DNA of 64,000 nt from assembly GCA_003508835.1 (NCBI GenBank), contig PUFA01000092.1, positions 2,232,001-2,296,000 on the forward strand, in the 5' to 3' direction. A program made the translations under genes and the position numbers. The stretch is from Eonycteris spelaea. Its lineage: Eukaryota > Chordata > Mammalia > Chiroptera > Pteropodidae. Within the stretch, counting starts at the first letter, position 1. Each line of letters opens with the position of its first letter. Under the pieces are notes generated by a model that made no database searches, was not told where the DNA came from, and saw nothing but the letters and a program-made list of their open reading frames with translations. Below are positions 37,085-46,315 of the stretch, piece after piece.

Positions 37085-39480
37085 TTTGACAGGCCCCTAT
37101 AGTGACTATCTGTTTCCTAGGAAATTCTAGATAATTGTGGATTTTTTCTAGCTTATGTCTCTGTAATGAACCAGTGTGATGGTTTGTGGGATAAGAAGGA
37201 GGTTGCATTTCTGGTAGACGCTATAATGACAGGAAGCAGAATAATTGATATTTCCTTGATATGTGATATTGAGGGTGTACTGCTATCACTGATATAAGAT
37301 GCCAAGATGTTTTGATTATCTTTATGAAATGGCATAGAAAATAACAATTTTCTAGGTTAATGGCTGCCTGTTAGCTGCCAGGAGCTGAGTTGATTTTTTC
37401 ATTTGTTTTTGCTCAGCAAAATTTGTACCTCGAATTAGTATCATCACCTAATTAAGATGACAATAATCCACAATTATTGTTTATAAACTGGAGCAATCTC
37501 ATTTATTTTAGTGGTCAAAAGATATGATAAACAGGGATGTGGGATCCATTGCTACCTGCATATCCTATGAATCTTTAGTGATGGCACTAATATCTGCAAT
37601 ACCTCAGGAATGCAGTGTTTTTAGTCTAATCTTATCAGTGATACGAGTGAAGGGTAGTTCTAAAGATGTCCTTTGGCCCTTCCCATAAGAAGGGTCATCA
37701 CTCTTTTGATTGAGGAACCAATGTAAGTTTCTACCAGTTACTAATTATCTATTTTTACTATCAATTCTGGGCTTGGAGAAGTATCTATAGGAGAGTTCTG
37801 TAGTCCCACTGAACCTATTATGAGATGAACTGAGGCCAAAGCTCTGTCTGTCACCTAACTTGTATAACTCACTGACCAGTTGTCTATGTTGGCTTTTTGT
37901 TGTCTCTGGAGATTAGCAGGAGTTCAAGCAAATATCCAATATCTCTTAGAAAGTCTGGATATTTCCCTTCCTCTAATGCACAGACACGTTGCCAAATAGC
38001 TGAGCTTCTCTCTCAGAAGGCTTCTGAGAAGATTTAAAGAATATATACAGTAGATTCTTCATTGAATAGACATGGCCTCCCTTTCATTGGAGTTTGTGAC
38101 TTGGGGAAGAGTTCGTGAATCCCTATAACTGAACTTACATTTTTGTTTGCTAAATCTATAATTTTTCCATTAATTTTCATCAATAAGCATCTTCTTATGC
38201 GTGGGAGTCTGGCCATTCATTATATCCTTAGGGACAGCCATTGCCATAGAACCCCGGTCTTTAAACTGTTCTGATTACCACTCTTTCCCTGTGACCTTGA
38301 TCAACTCCTTTGGCTCTGATGGTGACTGCTGCTATCTGGCTTCCATCATTCTGGGATATCACTATTTTTGTTTATATTAAAATTGTTTTTGCACTGCACC
38401 CCTCCCCTCGTTTCTAGCCTGTAGAGTTTCTATATTACTGGGGACTCCTTGATAATATATTTCTTAATGTTATAGTGAAGTAAGTGTTCTATGGGCTATT
38501 CTATAAGATGTGGTTAGGAAATGGGTGATTAGGTTGTAATGGATTCATTTTATATACCAGGGTCTTAGTGCTTCTTTTGTCTTACTATGCCAGTAGAGTT
38601 CTAGCATCTCAGTTGACTGTAGGTACTGTTGAGTCCAGGTTGCAATTATCAACACATCAGATTGTTGGTACTGCTCTCAGGTGCTTGAGCCAGCACGTTG
38701 AATCCTGAATCCTAGGTGAATGTACCTTCTTAAATAAATTTAGCCAACATATTTTGTCCTCTTTGTTTTAACATGTTGGAAATATGTTGTCATATATGTT
38801 CTCTGCAGTCAAATGCTCTACCACTGAACCTGTATATGTTCTCTGAATCCCTATATTTGCAAATTGACAAGACCTTACCAATTTGGTCTATACGTTGTAT
38901 CTTCAAAAAACACATCTTGGCTATCTTCTGGGTTATTCTGGATTCTAATTCTATTTAAGGAAGTGGTAAGGGGCTCCTGAGGAGAATTTATATGACTTTC
39001 TGAAACAAATTCCCCAAGTGAAATCAGTGTATGATTTTCTTTCATATAGAGGAGGAGAAACTGCTTCTACTAGCAAGGTTGTTTCTTTAGCATAAAAGAC
39101 ATTGACGATTGATGCAGCAGTTCTGCAGCTCTTTAATACCTCCATTTGATTCTCATTCATAAATGATTTGCTATTACAAGCAACATTATATTTCTTTAAA
39201 ACTGGTTAGTTTTTCTGATTTTCTACTTGTGGCTTTAGAACATTCCTTTGTGTACTTTCTCAAGGGTAATCAGAGCAGCCGACATACTTTACAATCTAGT
39301 AATTATCATCGTCACCATAGTGACCATGTACCACAGCCCCTTTATCTTCCAGTCTTGCTTTCTCCTTGCTCTCTATCCCTACCAATACTAGTAACAAACT
39401 GAGCAATCATGATGCCAGTGCATGCCATGAATTACTGGTGATTGATTTTCCCCAGCAAATGTGATCATTGATGACATGTG
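37085..39480 (-). pseudogene. Endogenous retrovirus gag-like remnant (ERVL-type?)
   Basis: Several minus-strand frames join into a degraded but protein-like region. Near 37890-37995 the translation has W-Q-R-V-C-A-L-E-E-G-K-Y followed by a Leu-rich segment. This has the character of a retroviral capsid, and I take it as ERVL-like from memory only. Upstream frames at 38034-38216 and 38951-39160 lie on the same strand, and the first runs almost directly into the tract. Stops and frameshifts are frequent, and a tRNA fragment is inserted at 38806-38832. No pol motif was recognised. The candidate antisense LTR at 41752-42200 lies where a 5' LTR would be. The class assignment needs a protein search. 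Confidence 0.45.
38793..38845 (-). pseudogene. Tailless retroposed 5' half of tRNA-Cys with 13-bp TSD
   Basis: On the minus strand, 38829-38802 matches 27 of 28 bases of tRNA-Cys(GCA) from about position 10 to position 37: the D-arm gttcagtggtagagc, then the anticodon-stem strand with the GCA anticodon (atttgactgcaga). The match stops inside the anticodon loop. Identical 13-mers tatatgttctctg lie at 38793-38805 and 38833-38845, so the actual insert is only 27 bases (38806-38832). The last four tRNA bases (CAGA) are shared with the duplication, as expected if priming used microhomology. There is no A tail. The target after the nick is tctg/aa, compatible with relaxed L1 endonuclease specificity. 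It cannot be a functional tRNA, because the T-arm and acceptor stem are absent. Confidence 0.75.
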
Positions 39481-39544
39481 CAAACAAATTCCAGAATTCC
39501 ATTTTGATGGCTGTTACCTCAAGCCACTTCTGATATAAATTATC

Positions 39545-40080
39545 ATTTTAGTCAGGATCTCATCAGGAAGGAAATGGCACATTCAAAAGGTAAAGAAAAT
39601 TAAATAAAGGGAGAATTTACTGAGGTGTGGGAGGGTTAACAAAACAAACAAGGACTGCAAAGCCACCAGAATCTAGCAATAACTGGAAGTCCTTAGTAAC
39701 CTTAGTTTAAAGGGCTAATGGGAACAAGCTGTTGTGAGAACCTAATACTATAGCAGATTAGCAGCCAGACAAGAGCTATGGTCTTAGGTAGAGGAACACA
39801 GTTATTGCCATACCAAAGCCTGTCAATAGGGAGCTCTTGTCTGGCTGCTAATCTCTAACTTTTCTCCTCTGATTTACTGCTGGAGTATCCCACTCAACAA
39901 CCATGTCAGCATCCATAGGACAAGGGCACCCAGAGAATACAGCACACTCTCACACTCCGGCTAGACCTCAGGCCAGACGGCAGTTCCATTGGGTGAGAGT
40001 GGATGTTGCGGGGCAACCAGGTAATATGCAGAATATCATTGAATGTGGGACCTGTTCTTGTTTCAGAAACATTGAGATGG
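39545..40080. repeat. Probable old interspersed repeat (family unknown)
   Basis: The stretch beginning tcaggatctcatcaggaagg-aaatggcacattc and continuing ttaaataaagggagaattta-ctgaggtgtgggagggtta has the look of a known dispersed LTR-type sequence, but I cannot name it. It contains the perfect inverted repeat described at 39755-39854. Confidence 0.35.
39755..39854. repeat. Perfect 23-bp inverted repeat, 54-base spacer
   Basis: Left arm 39755-39777 starts agattagcagcc and ends aagagct. Right arm 39832-39854 is its exact reverse complement (agctcttg ... gctaatct). There is no mismatch in 23 pairs, although the surrounding sequence is old and diverged. Transcribed in either direction it would form a long stem-loop. 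Confidence 0.9.
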
Positions 40081-41094
40081 GAAGAAGTGCTTTTCAAACT
40101 TAATAAAATGTGACGATATTGAAATAGATAACGCAAAGATCATTTAAAAGGATAAAAGATATAGAGCAAGCCCTTGAGGTAGTTCTTTATTTCAATGGTA
40201 CATTAAATTTAGTATTAGACTTTCTGATAGTAGCAAAAAAAGAAAAGAAAAGAAAAAAGACTCAAAACAAACCACATAAGTAATCAAAATTTAATTGTTT
40301 GGTAATATAAAAAAAATAATCTGGATTTTTTTTTCTTTAGACCAATTTCATGAAAAATACATTCTGTAAATCTTTATTTTAAGGTATAATGATTCTAGAC
40401 TTAGTATAGAGGAAATCCTTTAAAACAGCAGTTTGGCCATGAAAACATTTTCAGTAGGAAAAGAATGGCTCTAAGCAAAGCCAAGGAGACAACTCTCGCA
40501 TGTGACTTCTGCATATTTTTGTATAGCAAAGGAGATTGTTATTTGGCTTCATTTTTAAGTCTAGCTCAAAGCAAAGTTAAGTACTACCTATAGTTTATCA
40601 TGTAAGCCTCAGCTTTTCTTAATTTTACTATTTTTTCTCTCCATATGGCACTTATCCCAAACTGAAAAAATGAAAAACAAAACCAAACAAAGCTTATGTT
40701 TGCACTGGGTATTTTATAAAGTTTTTAAGAAAATTAATAACAAAAAGTTATATTAGTGAATCTTAGGTAATTTCCACATATTTATTAAATCCAAATTAGT
40801 AAAATGATTATAGGAATTTATTTTAATGAAAACTAAATAGTAGGAGAAAGGGAATCTAAATAAAGGCTTGGTGAATTGCAAAATCCATGCCTGCTAAGAG
40901 ACTAGTTAAGATATTGACTTATAAAATTTATAAATTGTTGGAAGTGAGAGAAAATGTAATTTAGAAAGATATGGTACTCAACCTATATCATCAAGTACTA
41001 AACAGGAAAGAAGCTTCCCTACTGGGAACAAATTGCATTTTCTTTGGAGAGAAACACAAAGGCAGTCCCTCAGGAGGAGTGTTGAAATCAAATA
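40081..41094. other. No feature assigned
   Basis: AT-rich DNA with an (aaaag)n-like purine tract near 40235-40260. I see no recognisable gene or repeat. The segment 40400-40620 is less repetitive and could be single-copy conserved DNA, which cannot be judged without alignment. Confidence 0.35.
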
Positions 41095-41255
41095 ATAATT
41101 TCTATCTATAATGCCTTTTAGCTGAAGAGCTCAGCACATTTGCTCAATAGTTTTCAGAACATACTTGTAATTTGACTATTAAACTGTAATTCTTTTTTTG
41201 TTGTTACAAAGAAATTGAGGCATAGAGAAATTGACATGTAATTACAGCTATTGAG
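41095..41255 (-). repeat. Possible MIR, antisense
   Basis: tacaaagaaattgaggcata, then gagaaattgacatgtaatta, at MIR-like spacing after an aataatttctatctataatg block. Diverged. Confidence 0.4.
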
Positions 41256-41751
41256 GTGATTTAAATAGGGTGAATTACTAAGAGACATGCTGGTCTTGGT
41301 GCCTGAATAATAAAGAACTCTTCAGAAAAATGGAATCTGTCCTTTCAAGAGCCCCTGTTCAAGGTGACAGCTTTAGAAAGTCATATTTTTATTATATAAT
41401 CTCCTCCGTTCTCATATTTGGCTATATCTTATTGAGTCACCACTATATATATCAACTAGCATTAGTTAAACTTTGGTAGCTTGATCAAGCTGGAAATAAT
41501 TAAAATTAAGAAATTAGAAGTAAAAGCAGAACAGAAGAAACACATGTAGAGTATCTGTGATACTTCATTTTTAGTATTTGCAGGAACTACTATAAAATAG
41601 ACTTTCCAAATATTAGAAATAACACATTTTCAATTTCTTTTAATATTTTTATAATTAAACAATACTTAGTATATTAAACACACATAACAGAGTAACAAAG
41701 ATCTGAGATTTTACCCAATTTCAAGGCAACAAATTAGGCTGACAATTTCAT

Positions 41752-42200
41752 GAATGCTGGTTGAAGACACAAGATTCCTGGGTCAGAGACAAAGGACCAT
41801 TTATTACTTACAGCAATAGCAGTGGCCAGAGTATTAGCATCTTTGTGTCAGTTTCCTAAGTCACCATTGAAGGAAGCAAGATGATACTATTTATGCAGTG
41901 GATTGTATGAAAGTAGAGGGACCTCGAGCTCTGGAAATTTGAATTGCTTATAGTGGGCAGTACACGTCACCTATCTGTCCTTTTCTCAAGAGGTAAATCC
42001 TTCAAGGCTGTAACCTGTCTGAGCTCCAAGGGAGATGCTATCTGTATCTTCAAAAGCTGTTTTCAATATAAACATCCTTAAAGAGTCTAGAACAAAGGCA
42101 TTTAGCCAGTGCTTTTGCTCACAAAGTTGTGCGGAAACATGAGAGACCATGGAGAATTGTCTCCCAATATAGGGTATCAGATATATAAAATGGTTTTTTT
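41752..42200 (-). mobile_element. Candidate ERV LTR, antisense
   Basis: The plus strand begins tgaatgctggttgaagacac. About 45 bases in it carries ggaccatttattacttacag, the reverse of an AATAAA signal placed as in an R/U5 region. A long non-AT-rich body follows with ggacctcgagctctggaaat and gcagtacacgtcacctatc. The order fits an antisense LTR. It lies upstream, in the minus-strand sense, of the gag-like remnant at 37-39.5 kb and may be its 5' LTR. The outer end is not fixed. Confidence 0.4.
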
Positions 42201-42529
42201 CATGCACAGGATACAAAAATCAATGGAACATACAGAAAACCTTTGTAATGTATGTTAATATTCATATATAGAGAATGGTAATTGAATAAAAGTTTGTTTT
42301 ATAGTAGACTATATACAGATGCTTTATTTCTAGATGCATGAGTTTATTGTTACTAATATGTATGTTTTTTTAATGCTGCATTGTTTAGCTTTTTTTCTGT
42401 TTTATTTCACCTGAATTTAATACCTAAATTTTCATGACTGTTTCTAAATTACACACAATAATTTTAATATGCAACACGATTTGATCTGCACCATACTTGT
42501 TTTCCATCCCCCACTAATGTCTCTTTATT

Positions 42530-42690
42530 TTTTCTAATTTTTAAAATATGAGAAACAAAACAGTGGTTTTTAAGCGTGCCATTCAGCAGTATTAAATACA
42601 TTCACATTGTTGTGCATCTATCACCACATCTACTTCTAGATCTCTTATCTTGTAAAAACGAAACTCTGAACGCCTTAACAAATACTTCTT
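42530..42690 (-). mobile_element. Old L1 3' UTR fragment, antisense
   Basis: ttcagcagtattaaatacat, tcacattgttgtgcatctat, caccacatctacttctag, then an aaaacgaaactctgaacgcc block. This is the antisense L1M 3' UTR order. Confidence 0.6.
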
Positions 42691-44119
42691 AATGTAATAA
42701 TCGAGTAAATAGATTATAAAAACATAGTCTGCATCAGATACTGTTTCATTCAAGGATTCTAATGAAAGTAATCTAGCTCGAATATATGGTTAATATTTTG
42801 ATTATTACTATCTGTGAGCTATCCTGAAGTTAGTCTAGTGTACAGAAATGTAGGTTTCAAATTTATCAAACATCGTGGAGAATATCCTTGACGATGACAA
42901 GCTGGGTTATCCTTCTATAGTTGAGTGTGTTATAAACTATAGTTCTATGTATGTTTTTTCAGGATGCTCTGGTTGTATTTATGGATTCCAAAAGAAATAG
43001 ACACAATTATTTGAAAAGTCCTTGGATACTCTTTGCCGCTTAATTTATATGAATATATTTTCTACACTCAATAACATGTTTAGGAACCATGGCCTTGATT
43101 TTTCATTGATAGGGCAGTAGTCAGCATTTTGGCATTCTAACTAAATCCAATCTTGAAACCATGAATTTCTTGGGAGGAAAGATTATTTAGTTGATGCAAG
43201 GTTTAACCATAACATATTGCCATAGTTTCTCCATTTCCAAACTTTGTCTACTGAGCATCTCCCAAGTCTTGTTATCAGTCTTAACAATTCCAGATGGGCT
43301 GGGTAAAGCCTCACATCTCAGATATACATTTAATTTGTACTTATCTCAGTCATCAATCTGTTAATCTGTATTATAGTCTTAATATCTCTTATTACATATA
43401 CATCATTCTGTAGTAGAATATTACAGAGCTTTTCCCAATTCATTAAGCTTATTCTTTATCTTCCATGTGAGCTTGGATGATCCCCATGGTTATTATTCTC
43501 TACAAACAGTGAAAGTGAATAAAACATTCTCATCTCCATATTCTTTTTCACCCCTCTTCTGAGGTTAGAGCCACTCACACCATCTCGTGACTAGTTTCAT
43601 TTGCTTTTATTGAACTGTTTTCTGCTTTATTAAATATTTAAATTATTTTTATCTTATTTTATCATCTAAAGTTTATGTTTAATAGATAGTTTTTTAAATT
43701 GATAATTGCTATTCTGACACCTGCTTCTTTATATGAATCAGAAGTAGTTCTTAGGTCTCCAGGGCTCTGTGTGTTTAAAGGCAATTAAAATATTTCTTCT
43801 CTCAAAATTTCTACAAGAAAACTCATTTGCCTAAGATTATTTTTTCTACCTATACTTTTCAAATAAATATTGATTACAGATATTTTTAACAAAACTTCTT
43901 TTATTCTATTACTCAAATGACAGCAGTTAGAAATTAAGGTTAAGCTTAAATTTATTACCTGAACAATTGAATAAATTAGATCTCTTAATCTTTTCTAAAT
44001 TAAGGTTGAATCATTCTAATTGTAATTTGAATATTTATTGGAGTATTTGCTGCTTTTTATGTTAAGTATTGGGAAAATGTACAAAAGAATATCAGTATTA
44101 TTTTCATGTTGTTATAATA
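42691..44119. other. No feature assigned
   Basis: AT-rich, no gene or named repeat recognised. The segment 43200-43560 lacks obvious repeat signatures and may be single-copy. Confidence 0.35.
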
Positions 44120-44878
44120 CTGCCATTATAAAACATTTTTATTATGGAAAATTTCAAACAAGTACAAACATATAAGAGAATTTTCTGTGTAGCCATCACG
44201 CATCTTCAACAACGATCACTAATGACAGATTTGTTTCCATATGTCCCTACCCACTCAGCCCCACTGGATTATTTTGAAGCAAATTCCAGATGGAACATCT
44301 TTCAACTTTAAAAATTTCACTGAATGTTTTAAAAAATAAAGACCCTTCTAAAACCACAATCATGATACCGTTATACCATATAGAAATAGCAATTTTTAGA
44401 GTAATTAAATATTCAGTCAGCAGTAAAAATTTTCCTTCCAATTTGCTTTGTGTCCCTGTAACACTGTTTGACATGCTTCTCTTTTCCTTGCATTTCCTAC
44501 TAAATTGGTAATTATATACAGAGGTCTCCTCAGATTCAGGTTTGATTTTGTATTTTATTTAGTTAGAAGTATTTTATGAATGTTACTGTGTTCTTCCATT
44601 AGTAGGTACCTACCTAATGTCTGGTTGTTCTTCATTTTATGATATTGGCAAACATTGATTATCATCATTTAGGTTAATTATTTCATTATAGGTTTGCAAA
44701 GTGGAATATTCTAATTTTACTACCCTCCCTTTAATTAAGCTGAAATACAGCTGTCAGGAATCAGTTATTTGATTTGATTACTCCAAAGTTTTGTTCACAT
44801 AGAAAAGGATAAATGCTTGATTGTTTTTCTTAGTGTAACAGTTTTTAACAAAATTACTTTCCTAGTATCTTTCCAAGG

Positions 44879-45151
44879 GCACTACTAAATGTATTTTTGT
44901 TTGTTGTTTTTTTAGAAATTAAAGTATAGTTTGCATACAATATTATATTAATTTCAGGTGTACAACATAGTGATTGTGCATTTATATACTTTATAAAGTA
45001 ATCATCACAGTAATTCTAGTAAACATCTGTCCCCAAAATATGAAACGCTTCATGAATTTAAGTGTCATCCTTGTGTAGGAGCCATGCTAATTTTCTCTGT
45101 ATCATTTCAATTTTAGTATGTGTGCTTCCAAAGCAAGCACTACTAAATGTA
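44879..45151 (-). mobile_element. U6 snRNA / L1 chimeric retropseudogene with 15-bp TSD
   Basis: Minus-strand order: direct repeat, 5' U6 (45140 to 45035), then directly an L1 3' UTR segment (45034 to about 44913), then an A-rich tail (44912 to about 44894), then the second direct repeat. The repeats gcactactaaatgta (44879-44893 and 45137-45151) are identical over 15 bases; the first four overlap the GTGC start of U6. The U6-to-L1 junction falls exactly at the U6 3' oligo-U. The L1 part is on the same strand, so the whole is one 5'-U6/3'-L1 unit copied in a single event, as known for template switching during L1 reverse transcription. The implied nick (atgt/aa) fits L1 endonuclease preference. 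It is inserted in an older antisense L1. Confidence 0.88.
45035..45140 (-). pseudogene. RNU6: U6 spliceosomal RNA pseudogene (5' part of the chimera)
   Basis: 106 bases covering essentially all of U6 from GTGC to the terminal T run. The ACAGAGA segment and the neighbouring AAAATTAGCATGG region are still readable. By my count there are about a dozen differences from the mammalian consensus, mostly C/T and G/A transitions (for example CTCGCTTCGG reads cttgctttgg). The sequence upstream on the minus strand (plus 45152-45210) shows no U6 proximal element or TATA box at the proper spacing, and direct repeats flank the unit. It is therefore a retropseudogene and not a working gene. Confidence 0.92.
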
Positions 45152-45540
45152 ATTTTTAAAAATATACTTATGAATTCATTTGACTTATTTCAATCTACTG
45201 CAGTTATTATTTTTTCTGAGACTCAAACTACCCCACCTTTGCTAGTAGAAAGCTCTTCAGTTTGATTTCTGAGTGTTTTGGACATGGCCACAGGAATCTT
45301 AATAGCTTTATTACTTTCTGTTGTGATAAGATGTCCCAGACACATCTCGTGTATTTCCTTTGCCAGCCTTGTAATCACCTGTTTCCTTGTGAGCTTTGGT
45401 TTATTTTTAGTGAGGAAAGACATTAGATCCTACAGTGTAGGCACTAGGGGCTTTCACTACTGCTGGGCTAATTTATTTATTTTTTCTAGGCCTTTTCAGT
45501 GGACAGAGTTAGGGACAATGTACTTTTAGAACACAGGCTT

Positions 45541-46315
45541 TATTTTTTTAGAGCAGTTTCAGGTTCACGGCAAGATTGAGCAGAAAGCACAGAGAGTTCC
45601 CACATGCCCCGACATATTCCCAGTCTTCCCTATTATCAACATTTAACAGAGCAGACATTTGTTACAATTAAAGAAACTATTTCGACACATCATTATCATC
45701 CAAAGTCCATAGTTTATATTACTCTCGATGATGTACATTCTGTGGGTTTTTGACAAATGTATAATGACATATGTCTACCATTACATTATCATACAGAATA
45801 GTTTCACTGTTCTAAAAGCCCTTTATATTCTGATTATTCATCCCTTCTTCCCCAATAATCCTTGGCAACCACTGACCTTTTTATGGTCTCCCTAATTTTG
45901 CCTTTTCTAGAATGTCATATCATTTTAATCATGAAGTTTGTAGCCTCTTCAGACTGACTTCTTTTCCTCCGTGTTTTTTCATGGCTTAATAGTTCCTTTC
46001 TTTCTAGTGCTGAGTAGTATTCCATTGTTTAAATGTATCATAGTTTATTTTTCCATTTACCTACTGAAGGGCATCTGCTATAAATACCGCTACAGTTTTT
46101 TATGTGGACATAAATTTTTAACTTATTTGGGTAAATACCAAAGACCATGATTACTGGATTCTATGATAAGAGTACGTTTAGTAACATAAGAAACTGCTGA
46201 ACTGTCTCCCAAAGTAACTGTACCATTTCGCATTCTCACCATGAGGGTTCCAGTTGCTTCATATCCTCGCTTGAATTTGGTGTTGTCAGTGTTTTGGATA
46301 TTCACCATCACTTTT
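45541..46315 (-). mobile_element. L1 (L1MB-like) 3' region, antisense
   Basis: Long ordered match: gagcagtttcaggttcacgg, gagcagaaagcacagagagt, tgacaaatgtataatgacat, gcaaccactgacctttttat, gagtagtattccattgttta, ctactgaagggcatctgcta, aactgctgaactgtctccca, ttggtgttgtcagtgttttg. This is the reverse complement of the 3' end of ORF2 and 3' UTR of an L1MB-class element. Broken in all frames. Confidence 0.8.

Larger units (their letters stand above)
44120..45540 (-). mobile_element. Old L1 (L1M type) 3' UTR, antisense, interrupted
   Basis: Starts ttttattatggaaaatttca. It continues gtagccatcacgcatcttca, a ttattttgaagcaaattcca block and an aaaccacaatcatgataccg block, and after the interruption resumes with gttgtgataagatgtcccag (about 45319), a ttccttgtgagctttggttt block (45382) and ttttcagtggacagagttag (45493). 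All are ordered landmarks of one old L1 3' region. The U6-L1 insertion at 44879-45151 splits it. Confidence 0.65.

Noticed and set aside
38802..38829. tRNA-Cys primer-binding site of the surrounding ERV, or a real tRNA gene
   Set aside because: A primer-binding site would match the tRNA 3' end, but this matches the 5' half in sense orientation. No T-arm, B box or acceptor stem exists, so it is not a gene.
45035..45140. A functional U6 snRNA gene on the minus strand
   Set aside because: About a dozen changes from consensus, no proximal sequence element or TATA box upstream, fused to L1 sequence and flanked by target-site repeats.
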